Shown one piece after another: positions 1-6,526 of a DNA stretch of 32,531 nucleotides (the first letter of the stretch is position 1; each line of letters starts with the position of its first letter). Source of the stretch: an uncultured Ruminococcus sp. (GTDB lineage Bacteria; Bacillota; Clostridia; Oscillospirales; Ruminococcaceae); contig URTF01000018.1 of assembly GCA_900550695.1 (NCBI GenBank), positions 1 through 32,531 of the forward strand, in the 5' to 3' direction. A program made the translations under genes and the position numbers. The notes beneath the pieces were generated by a model. It was not told the origin of the DNA, made no database searches, and saw nothing but the letters and a program-made list of their open reading frames with translations.

Positions 1-37
1 TTCAAGGTTCTGTTCGCTGCGTTGTGACAGCTTTAAT

Positions 38-66
38 ATTATATCACATTCATTCAAGTTTGTCAA
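38..66 (-). promoter_or_regulatory. Tandem promoter 4 of 4 (nearest the target), leftward
   Basis: Minus-strand -35 TTGACA (61-66), 17-bp spacer, -10 TATAAT (38-43) with extended TGA. Transcription would start near position 31 and run off the left edge. The last bases of the window on this strand read GAACCTTGAA, which resembles the boxA-like leader found before 16S rRNA in Firmicutes. An rRNA operon just outside the window is therefore the best guess, but it is not visible here. Confidence 0.88.
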
Positions 67-134
67 GTGCTTTTTGAAAATATTTTTTATTTTCTTTTTA
101 CTTGATTTTCTTTCGTTTGAGATGCAACTTTTAT

Positions 135-163
135 ATTATATCACATCGCTTTGTTTTTGTCAA
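135..163 (-). promoter_or_regulatory. Tandem promoter 3 of 4, leftward
   Basis: Minus-strand -35 TTGACA (158-163), 17-bp spacer, -10 TATAAT (135-140) with extended TGA. It shares the AAAAAGTAC block directly upstream of the -35 and the GATGTGA block before the -10 with promoter 2, which shows the units arose by duplication. Confidence 0.88.
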
Positions 164-221
164 GTACTTTTTCAAAACTTTTTAAAGTTCTTGATTTCGT
201 CTTTTAAGACGCAACTTTTAT

Positions 222-250
222 ATTATATCACATCTTTTTGACTTTGTCAA
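222..250 (-). promoter_or_regulatory. Tandem promoter 2 of 4, leftward
   Basis: Minus-strand -35 TTGACA (245-250), exactly 17 bp of spacer, and -10 TATAAT (222-227) with the extended TGA in front. A-rich sequence upstream of the -35 resembles an UP element. The sequence around the start region (AAAAGTTGC) is shared with the next unit. Confidence 0.88.
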
Positions 251-326
251 GTACTTTTTCAAACTTTTTTGAAGTTCTTCGTACTCTTCTCTGTCTTTCG
301 GGGTTTCCCTCGCTGACAGCTTTATT

Positions 327-355
327 ATATTACCACTTTTATTCTTAATTGTCAA
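327..355 (-). promoter_or_regulatory. Tandem promoter 1 of 4 (most upstream), leftward
   Basis: On the minus strand a consensus -35 TTGACA (350-355) is followed by a 17-bp spacer and TAATAT (327-332), preceded by TGG as in an extended -10. The sequence upstream of the -35 is very rich in A and T. It is the most diverged of four similar units and fires left, away from rsmE. Confidence 0.75.
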
Positions 356-481
356 GACTTTTTTCGACGTTCTATGTTTTATTTGCTTTTTTCAACTTTT
401 TTTGCGATTTTATATGCAATTATTACAACGTCACATTAAATCAATACAGTTTTTACACTGATTTTAACTTCCTACCCATAT

Positions 482-515
482 AAAAACACAGATCAAAGCC
501 GCTGACGCGGCTCTG
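482..515 (-). terminator. Rho-independent terminator after rsmE
   Basis: Read on the minus strand, a 9-bp stem (507-515 with 494-502, one G-T pair) closes a four-base TGAC/GTCA loop and is followed about 8 nt later by a run of five T. It lies about 30 nt after the rsmE stop and separates that operon from the promoter array to its left. Confidence 0.7.
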
Positions 516-546
516 ACCTGCTCTAATAATACTTCTAATCCTAATT

Positions 547-1266
547 TCACATATTCCCACTCAGATTCATTATAATAGCCGTCACTGCAATAGGACAGGT
601 CTCGCATCGGAGTATCCTCTCGCCGAGCCATATTGGCACAGCTCCGCTCTCCTCTGCCTTTTCCACCTCAGAACGCTCAAATCCGCCCTCCGAGCCTATC
701 ATCACCGCCGCATTGTCCGCAGACATAAGATCGATCCCCGAAAGCTTCCGACCGCCGTTCTCGTAGCATATAAGCTTTATCTGCGCCGCCGACATATCCT
801 TTACAGCCTCTTCAAAGCTCATCAGCTCCCCTATCTCGGGAATTATCCCCCTGCCCGACTGCTTCGCCGCCTCTTCGGCAATGCGCATAAAACGCTCACG
901 CTTCTTCGTAAAATCCTTTTTATCGGGACGTGAAACGCATCTGCGTGAAAGGAACGGCACTATCCGCACCGCACCAAGCTCCGTCACTTTCTGTATTATC
1001 TGCTCGAACTTGTCCTGCTTCGGGAAAGCCTGATATATCGTCAGCTTTAAGCTCGGCTCACATTTTGACGGCACAGCCTCTTTTATACGACATAAGACCG
1101 AACCCTCGGTCATCTCCTCTATCTCGCAGATATAGTCCGTCCCCGTGCGGCAGAAGGTTATCTCGTCCCCGATCTTCATTCGGAGCGAGTAGCCAATGTG
1201 CCGTGCATCCGCACCCTCAACATTTATATAGTCCGTCGGTTCGTGGTCAATAAAAAATCTCGGCAT
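547..1266 (-). CDS. rsmE: 16S rRNA (uracil-1498-N3)-methyltransferase RsmE
   Basis: RsmE methylates N3 of U1498 in the 16S rRNA of the 30S subunit using S-adenosylmethionine. The 239-residue product has the family length: an N-terminal PUA-like RNA-binding part (about 1-70) and a SPOUT methyltransferase domain with the knotted SAM site. Diagnostic blocks are IGSEGGF at 190-196 and LGERILRCETC at 214-224. The second normally reads RILR.ETA, so the Cys in place of Ala is a small departure. It is the last gene of its operon, 9 nt after tsaD, and a hairpin terminator follows. prmA, a common partner, is not next to it. Confidence 0.95.
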   Translation of the reverse strand: MPRFFIDHEPTDYINVEGADARHIGYSLRMKIGDEITFCRTGTDYICEIEEMTEGSVLCRIKEAVPSKCEPSLKLTIYQAFPKQDKFEQIIQKVTELGAVRIVPFLSRRCVSRPDKKDFTKKRERFMRIAEEAAKQSGRGIIPEIGELMSFEEAVKDMSAAQIKLICYENGGRKLSGIDLMSADNAAVMIGSEGGFERSEVEKAEESGAVPIWLGERILRCETCPIAVTAIIMNLSGNM

Positions 1267-1275
1267 AGTCTTCCC

Positions 1276-2298
1276 TCATATTTCTTCAAGCGAAAGCGTC
1301 GCAATTGCATTAAGATCCATTCCCGCACGCTTGCCCGAAAGGTAATCATAATAAGCCTGACAGCCTATCATAGCCGCATTGTCGCCGCAAAGATTAAGCG
1401 GAGGCATATAAAGCTTCATTCCGTTCTTCTTACATTCCTTTTCAAGCAAACCACGCACCGCAGAATTCGCCGAAACACCACCTGCAAGCGCAACCGTTTT
1501 GTAATTGTATGCCTTAGCCGCCGCAATGGTCTTTCCCACAAGGATTTCCGATATCGTCTTCTGGAACGAAGCCGCAAGGTCATTCTTGTTTATCTCCTCA
1601 CCCTTCTGCTCCGCATTGTGAGCAAGGTTTATCACAGCCGTCTTTAAGCCGCTGAATGAGAAATCATATTCACTTCCGTTTATCTTCGGGTGAGGAAGCT
1701 TATAAGCGTTCGGGTCACCGCTCTGCGCCGCCTTGTCTATCTGTACACCGCCCGGGTAGCAGAATCCAAGCACTCTCGCCGCCTTGTCGAATGCCTCGCC
1801 TGCCGCATCATCGTGCGTCCTGCCGATAACATGGAACTTCGTGTAGTCCGTTACTTCAATTATGTGCGAATGTCCGCCGCTCGCAACAAGACATAGATAC
1901 GGCGGCTTCAAAGGCTCGTCCGTTTCCGCACTTGCAAGATAATTCGCCGCAATGTGTCCCGCAATGTGATGTACGGGGATAAGCGGCTTGTCCGCCGCAA
2001 GAGCCAACCCCTTTGCAAAGCTTACACCTACAAGGAGCGCACCTATAAGACCAGGCGCATAAGTAACACCGATAGCATCTATCCCGTCAAGATCAGTGTC
2101 CGCATCTTCAAGCGCCTTTCTCACAACTCCGAGAATGTTCTCACAGTGTCGGCGTGAAGCAATTTCGGGCACAACCCCGCCGTATTTCTTGTGTTCTTCT
2201 ATCTGCGTCGAAACAACGTTGGAAAGTATCTTTCTTCCGTCCTCAATGACAGCCGCCGCCGTTTCATCGCAGGAGGATTCTATTCCGAGTATCTTCAT
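1276..2298 (-). CDS. tsaD: tRNA N6-threonylcarbamoyladenosine (t6A37) synthase subunit TsaD
   Basis: TsaD transfers the threonylcarbamoyl group made by TsaC onto A37 of tRNAs that read ANN codons, working in the cytoplasm with TsaB and TsaE. The protein (340 aa, family length) has the ASKHA ATPase fold. It starts with GIESSCDETAAAV at 5-17, has the metal-binding HxxxH (H111, H115) in HHIAGH, and the nucleotide-binding LAGGVSANS near the C-terminus. The start ATG follows an AAAGGAAG ribosome binding site. rimI lies 63 nt upstream, a frequent pairing; tsaB and tsaE are not in this window. Confidence 0.97.
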   Translation of the reverse strand: MKILGIESSCDETAAAVIEDGRKILSNVVSTQIEEHKKYGGVVPEIASRRHCENILGVVRKALEDADTDLDGIDAIGVTYAPGLIGALLVGVSFAKGLALAADKPLIPVHHIAGHIAANYLASAETDEPLKPPYLCLVASGGHSHIIEVTDYTKFHVIGRTHDDAAGEAFDKAARVLGFCYPGGVQIDKAAQSGDPNAYKLPHPKINGSEYDFSFSGLKTAVINLAHNAEQKGEEINKNDLAASFQKTISEILVGKTIAAAKAYNYKTVALAGGVSANSAVRGLLEKECKKNGMKLYMPPLNLCGDNAAMIGCQAYYDYLSGKRAGMDLNAIATLSLEEI

Positions 2299-2361
2299 TT
2301 CATTCTTCCTTTCTTCAAAGAAATTCTGCCAAAGCAGTGTGCAAAATGCTCTGCCTACTCT

Positions 2362-2796
2362 TTATTTTTTAAACTTAGTCATAAGCACAGCATTTTCCGT
2401 CGGCTTTGCATAGAAATTTTTGCGCATACCGACCTGCTCAAAGCCGCATTTTTCGTATAAAGCTATCGCCGAAGCGTTGCTCTCCCTTACTTCAAGGTCA
2501 ATTCTGTAAGGCTCACTCTTTTCAAGCTCACTTATCAAAGCCGAAGCGATGCCGAGCCGCCTGAATCCCTCTTTTACAGCAATGTTGTAAATGCTTATCT
2601 CGTCAAGCACAGCATTGGCAGTCACTAAGCCGCAGACCTCACCGTTTTCAGCCTCGGCAACAAGAAATAATGCCCCGTTCGCCGCAAAACTGCTCTCAAA
2701 CGCCGCCATGCTCCAAGGATCGGCAATGCAAGCCTGCTCTATCTCAAACATAGCTTCAAGGTCAGCCGAAACCGCCTTTCTTATCGTGTATCTCAT
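2362..2796 (-). CDS. rimI: Ribosomal protein alanine N-acetyltransferase RimI
   Basis: A GNAT-fold acetyltransferase of 144 aa, the size of RimI, which acetylates the N-terminal alanine of ribosomal protein S18. The acetyl-CoA loop is FRRLGIASAL (78-87), and the family block LEVRESNASAIALYEKCGF lies at 101-119. A longer reading frame exists upstream, but I place the start at the ATG at 2796 because it overlaps the dus stop as ATGA, which implies translational coupling, and the product then begins MRYTIRKA as in homologues. It sits directly before tsaD, as in many Firmicutes. Substrate assignment rests on family membership only. Confidence 0.9.
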   Translation of the reverse strand: MRYTIRKAVSADLEAMFEIEQACIADPWSMAAFESSFAANGALFLVAEAENGEVCGLVTANAVLDEISIYNIAVKEGFRRLGIASALISELEKSEPYRIDLEVRESNASAIALYEKCGFEQVGMRKNFYAKPTENAVLMTKFKK

Positions 2797-3767
2797 AAAG
2801 CCGCCCTCAGTATCTCGTCCGTCAGCCTGCGCAGATCGTCCATGCAGGTCAGAGTTCCGCACCTGCCTCGGAAGCTCGCCGCATTCGGCAAGCCCTTCAA
2901 GTAGAACGAGCATTGCCTGCGAAGCTCCGCCATAGCCTTTTTTTCACCCTTGAATCCGACCGTCAGCTCCGCCTGATGAAGCATTATCGCAAGCTTCTCT
3001 TCAAGCGTAGGCTCGGGCGCATATTCACCCGTTTCCATGTAGCTTTTTATCTGCGAGAAAAGCCACGGGCGACCGTAACTTCCCCTGCCTATCATAACAA
3101 GGTCACACCCAGTCTGTTTGTACATATCCGCCGCACTCTCGGGCGAGTCAATGTCGCCGTTGCCGATAACGGGTATAGAAACAGCCTCTTTTACCTGACG
3201 GATAATGTCACGGTCAGCCTTTCCGTGATACATCTGAACACGGGTGCGCCCGTGAACGGCTATCATCGAAGCGCCTGCCTGCTCTACCACCTTTGCGAAC
3301 TGAACAGCATTCACATTTTCATCGTCCCAACCCTTGCGGAACTTCACCGTAACGGGAACGTCGCTGTTTTTCACAGCCGCACGAACTATCTCTGCCGCAA
3401 TTTCGGGCGTTTTCATAAGCGCACTTCCGCTGCCGCTGCCAACTATCTTCGGAACGGGACAACCCATGTTTATATCCAGTATGTCGGGCTTGTATTTCAT
3501 CAGCATTGCAGCCGCCCTGCCGACAAATTCGGGGTCTTCGCCGAAAAGCTGCAAAGCATAAGGCCGCTCACTGTCAATAACAGTGCAAAGCTCCTCCGTC
3601 TTTCTGTCGGAATAGCATAATCCCTTTGCCGAGATCATCTCCGAAACCATGTAAGCCGCCCCCTGCTCCTTGCAGACCGCACGGTAAGCCCTGTCCGCCA
3701 CCGAAGCCATAGGCGCAAGCGCAGCGGTTTTTTCTATTTTAACATCGCCAATTGAAATAAAGTCCAT
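2793..3767 (-). CDS. dus: tRNA-dihydrouridine synthase, DusB-type
   Basis: An FMN enzyme that reduces uridine in the tRNA D-loop to dihydrouridine with NADPH. The product of 324 aa is a TIM barrel plus a helical C-terminal domain. Motifs are LAPMASVADRAYR near the N-terminus, DINMGCPVPKI with catalytic Cys103, TVKFRKGWDD, VHGRTRVQMYHGKAD and the FMN-phosphate loop VIGNGDI. The frame is open further upstream, but the ATG at 3767 is preferred because a GGAAGG site precedes it by about 6 nt and homologues begin here. It overlaps rimI by 4 nt (ATGA). The exact tRNA position modified cannot be read from sequence. Confidence 0.95.
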   Translation of the reverse strand: MDFISIGDVKIEKTAALAPMASVADRAYRAVCKEQGAAYMVSEMISAKGLCYSDRKTEELCTVIDSERPYALQLFGEDPEFVGRAAAMLMKYKPDILDINMGCPVPKIVGSGSGSALMKTPEIAAEIVRAAVKNSDVPVTVKFRKGWDDENVNAVQFAKVVEQAGASMIAVHGRTRVQMYHGKADRDIIRQVKEAVSIPVIGNGDIDSPESAADMYKQTGCDLVMIGRGSYGRPWLFSQIKSYMETGEYAPEPTLEEKLAIMLHQAELTVGFKGEKKAMAELRRQCSFYLKGLPNAASFRGRCGTLTCMDDLRRLTDEILRAAL

Positions 3768-3805
3768 AGCAGCCTTCCGTTCCAAAAAACTTTTTATTGT
3801 AGCTC

Positions 3806-4312
3806 TCAATTTTCCCCGAAAGCCACCCAAGGGATATCTTCGCCGCCGAATGCGGTCACAGCGTCCTGACAAATTCCGACATGGCACATAATATGCCGTA
3901 TTTGAGCGCATATCACACTGAGATAGGTAAAATCCATATCATCGAGGATTTTTCGGCAGAGCATATCATCGGTAAGCGAATCAAAGAATTTATCCTTTTT
4001 TACATCGAAAATTTTAAAAAGATCCGTTACCTGATCCTTTGTCATTGAGCCGTCTTTTTCGCAGCACCACTCGTCCCGATACAGCTTTTCGCCTATTTTT
4101 TCGGGCAGGCAAAAGCTTGATCCAAAGTCGGCTTTGTAATCGAGCCTGAGCCAAAAATCGCTGCCCATGAGAGCGTGGACAACGTTATTCCAAACAGGCA
4201 GACCGTTGTTATCAGCCCTCCAAAGCTCATCGGGACAAATCTCAACTATGCTTTTGAGCATTTTATAGCTGTCGTCATACTGCACTTTCAGCATTTTAAC
4301 AATTTCATTCAT
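3806..4312 (-). CDS. DinB-like (YfiT/DinB superfamily) helical metal-binding protein
   Basis: A 168-residue all-helical protein that fits the DinB/YfiT four-helix-bundle superfamily. Three histidines in the expected places, H46 (NVVHALMGSDFW), H140 and H144 (QIRHIMCHVGICQD), would form the metal triad. Members include thiol-dependent transferases and DNA-damage-induced proteins of unknown activity, so no reaction is proposed. It lies between the RpiR-type regulator (55 nt upstream) and dus (38 nt downstream), an unrelated gene inside a translation-related operon. An AAAGAGG site precedes the ATG. Family call fairly secure, function unknown. Confidence 0.75.
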   Translation of the reverse strand: MNEIVKMLKVQYDDSYKMLKSIVEICPDELWRADNNGLPVWNNVVHALMGSDFWLRLDYKADFGSSFCLPEKIGEKLYRDEWCCEKDGSMTKDQVTDLFKIFDVKKDKFFDSLTDDMLCRKILDDMDFTYLSVICAQIRHIMCHVGICQDAVTAFGGEDIPWVAFGEN

Positions 4313-4367
4313 ATTAATTCCTCTTTACCGAAAATTCGGCTTTTTGATCTGCCATATTAACCGTCAA

Positions 4368-5270
4368 TTATAAGCTCTCCGTGCTTATGCCGTGAGCAAA
4401 GTCCTTTCTTTCATCTTCATTGTCATAAACATGATATTCTCCGCAAACATCTTCAAGCCTTTTATAGCTTGCCGAAACATAGTCACTGCGGCGCAGACCA
4501 ACTGCAACTATAAGCGCATTTATAACGCTCATCGGAGCGATAAGCGAATCCGCAAAGGATACCATGTCGCTGCGTGCGATAAGGATATTGTCGGCGTATT
4601 CCGCAAGCGGTGAGGACATGCTGTCCGTTATGGCAATGTTCTTTGCACCCTTTGAGGAAGCGTACCGAAAAGCCTTGACCGTGTGTGTGGAATACCTCGG
4701 GAAGCTTATGCCGATCATAACATCGTTTTCCCCGATATTCAATATCTGCTCGAACATTTCTGAGGTCGAAGTCGTGTGAACAAGCTTGACATTATCGAAC
4801 ATCATCGTAAAGTAGAACGAAAGGAAACGTGCCAGTACAGCCGCCGAACGTGCGCCGATAACATAGATGTTCTTAGCCTCGCAAAGCACGTCCACCGTGC
4901 GGTAAAACTCTTCCTTGTCGCCCTCTTCAAGCGTCTTTTTCAGCTTGTCTATATCCATGCTTATGATCTTTTCGTAAACGTCCTCGTCGGCAAGACGGTC
5001 GTTCATAACATCGATACGCTGAACTGTCGTGAGCATATTGCTCGTGTAGTCCTTCAGCGCGCGCTGAAGCTCGGGATAACCCTCATAGCCAAGCTCCGTC
5101 GCAAAACGAACCACCGTCGATTCGCTCACCCCGACAATGCCGCCGAGCTTCGATGCGGTCATGAACGCCGCCTTGTCATAATGATTGAGCATATACTCCG
5201 CAATTTTCTTGTGACCCTTTGAAAGCTTCGGGAGCCTTTCCCTTAATTCGTCAAACAATAACTTCTGCAT
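4368..5270 (-). CDS. MurR/RpiR-family transcriptional regulator (HTH + SIS domain)
   Basis: A 300-aa DNA-binding regulator. Residues 1-77 form the RpiR-type helix-turn-helix (ASKLGGIVGVSESTVVRFA at 39-57). Residues about 125-265 form a SIS sugar-phosphate-binding domain with VIGARSAAV at 137-145, ISFPRYS at 188-194 and AITDS at 213-217. Relatives sense phosphosugars and control sugar or amino-sugar catabolism. No sugar gene lies nearby, so its target is unknown; the neighbours are a DUF3006 protein 18 nt upstream and a DinB-like protein downstream. It may act on a distant locus. Confidence 0.92.
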   Translation of the reverse strand: MQKLLFDELRERLPKLSKGHKKIAEYMLNHYDKAAFMTASKLGGIVGVSESTVVRFATELGYEGYPELQRALKDYTSNMLTTVQRIDVMNDRLADEDVYEKIISMDIDKLKKTLEEGDKEEFYRTVDVLCEAKNIYVIGARSAAVLARFLSFYFTMMFDNVKLVHTTSTSEMFEQILNIGENDVMIGISFPRYSTHTVKAFRYASSKGAKNIAITDSMSSPLAEYADNILIARSDMVSFADSLIAPMSVINALIVAVGLRRSDYVSASYKRLEDVCGEYHVYDNEDERKDFAHGISTESL

Positions 5271-5288
5271 AACTTTTACCTTCTTTTT

Positions 5289-5495
5289 TTATTCCCACAA
5301 GCTGTTCTGCAGCTTGATGATATCCTCTCTGCGCTTTTTTGTCGCATTTTTGTCGGCAAAGTAACGACCGTCCTTTTCCGCAATGACATCGCCCTCATGC
5401 ACCGCCCCGTCAAAAAGCGAGATATCCGCATTGAAGTACCTGTCACCGTCCTCAATAACGACCGTCTTTCCCTCTATCCTGTCAATTATCATCAT
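5289..5495 (-). CDS. DUF3006 domain-containing small protein
   Basis: A 68-residue protein beginning MMIIDRIEGKTVVIEDGDRY and rich in short beta strands, matching the DUF3006 family, whose function is unknown. I start it at the first of two adjacent ATGs because that ATG overlaps the stop of the upstream metallo-hydrolase as ATGA and has a GGAG site 11 nt before it. DUF3006 genes often lie next to ComEC-like metallo-beta-lactamase genes, as here, which suggests a shared but undefined role. The basic tail NATKKRREDIIK is a visible feature. Confidence 0.8.
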   Translation of the reverse strand: MMIIDRIEGKTVVIEDGDRYFNADISLFDGAVHEGDVIAEKDGRYFADKNATKKRREDIIKLQNSLWE

Positions 5496-6526
5496 TTTCC
5501 GTTGCTCTCCTTTTCCGTCTGTACACGATAGCTTTCCCCGTCCGAGTAAACAGTTATCGTTCCGCATTCGTCCGTGCGGAAATATTCAATGCCCATTTCC
5601 TTGAATTTGTCAATGGTCTCTGCGTGTGGGTGTCCGTAGGAATTGTCCTTTCCGCAGCTTATTACAGCCGTCTTTGGCGAAACAGCCTTGAGGAACTTCT
5701 TGCCCGAAGAAGTCGAACTTCCGTGATGCCCAGCCTTGAGTACATCTGCCGAAACATCAGCACCGCTCGCAAGAATATCAGCCTCCGCCTCCTTTTCCGC
5801 ATCACCCGTGAAAAGGAACGCACAGTTCCCGTGCGTGAGCTTTATCACCACAGACCAGTTGTTCAGATCGTCATAATCATCACCAACGGGCGCAAGCACC
5901 TCAAAAGCCGTGTTGTCGTTTTCCTTGTTTTCGTCCGCAAGCGAGTAAACATTCCCTGCCTGCGCCGCCGTGAGCTTCTGTCCCTTTTTGCTCAGAGCCG
6001 TCAGAAAACGCTCGTAAACCTTGGTCGTCGGCACAAGATCGTCCTTTACCCTCGGCGCAATGACCGTCCCGATGTCGTATTTCTCTATTATCCTGTCCAT
6101 CGCACCGATGTGATCGGCGTGAGGGTGAGTTGCTATAACATAATCAAGCCTCGTTATCCCAAGCCCGTCTATCACAGCTTCAATATCGTCCGCCGCCTCT
6201 TTTACGCCCGCATCAATGAGAACATTCTTCCCTGCATAGGAAATAAGCTCGCAGTCACCCTGCCCGACATCAATGTACCGTATCATAAGGTCAGCGTCCT
6301 TTTCGATAAAGTTGCTGACCACAGCCGCAGGCTCTTCCGCCTTTCCCTTTTCAAGATACGAACCGTAAGCGAACGCCGCTAAAAAAAGTATTACAACTAT
6401 CAGCGCAGGGAACGTCAGTCCACGGTGAAAAAGCCGCCTTAAGCTCTGTTCTTCCCTCTGTTCGGCTTTCCGCCGTGCTGCTGATGAGCCTGATGATCTT
6501 GACGATGATTTTTTCCTTGCTGCCAA
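5492..6526 (-). CDS. Membrane-anchored ComEC-like metallo-beta-lactamase-fold hydrolase
   Basis: A 344-aa protein: a basic, Ser/Arg-rich N-terminus (1-36), one membrane helix (about 38-55), then an extracellular MBL domain. The fold is marked by DVGQGD at 86-91, the metal motif THPHADH at 133-139, FTGDAE, and LKAGHHGSSTS. It resembles the C-terminal nuclease-like domain of the competence protein ComEC without the channel part, so it may be a secreted phosphodiesterase or nuclease. The only usable start is TTG at 6526, with GGAAGTG upstream; this makes it overlap ygiQ by 88 nt. Relatives often pair with DUF3006, as here. Substrate unknown. Confidence 0.85.
   Translation of the reverse strand: MAARKKSSSRSSGSSAARRKAEQREEQSLRRLFHRGLTFPALIVVILFLAAFAYGSYLEKGKAEEPAAVVSNFIEKDADLMIRYIDVGQGDCELISYAGKNVLIDAGVKEAADDIEAVIDGLGITRLDYVIATHPHADHIGAMDRIIEKYDIGTVIAPRVKDDLVPTTKVYERFLTALSKKGQKLTAAQAGNVYSLADENKENDNTAFEVLAPVGDDYDDLNNWSVVIKLTHGNCAFLFTGDAEKEAEADILASGADVSADVLKAGHHGSSTSSGKKFLKAVSPKTAVISCGKDNSYGHPHAETIDKFKEMGIEYFRTDECGTITVYSDGESYRVQTEKESNGK

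Noticed and set aside
361..470. Fifth promoter upstream of the array
   Set aside because: TTGATT and TAATAAT-like words occur, but no pair has acceptable spacing and quality; AT-richness explains them.
4329..4347. Small CCGAA/TTCGG hairpin with T-run on the plus strand
   Set aside because: It would terminate plus-strand transcription, but no plus-strand gene exists there; the stem is short and probably chance.
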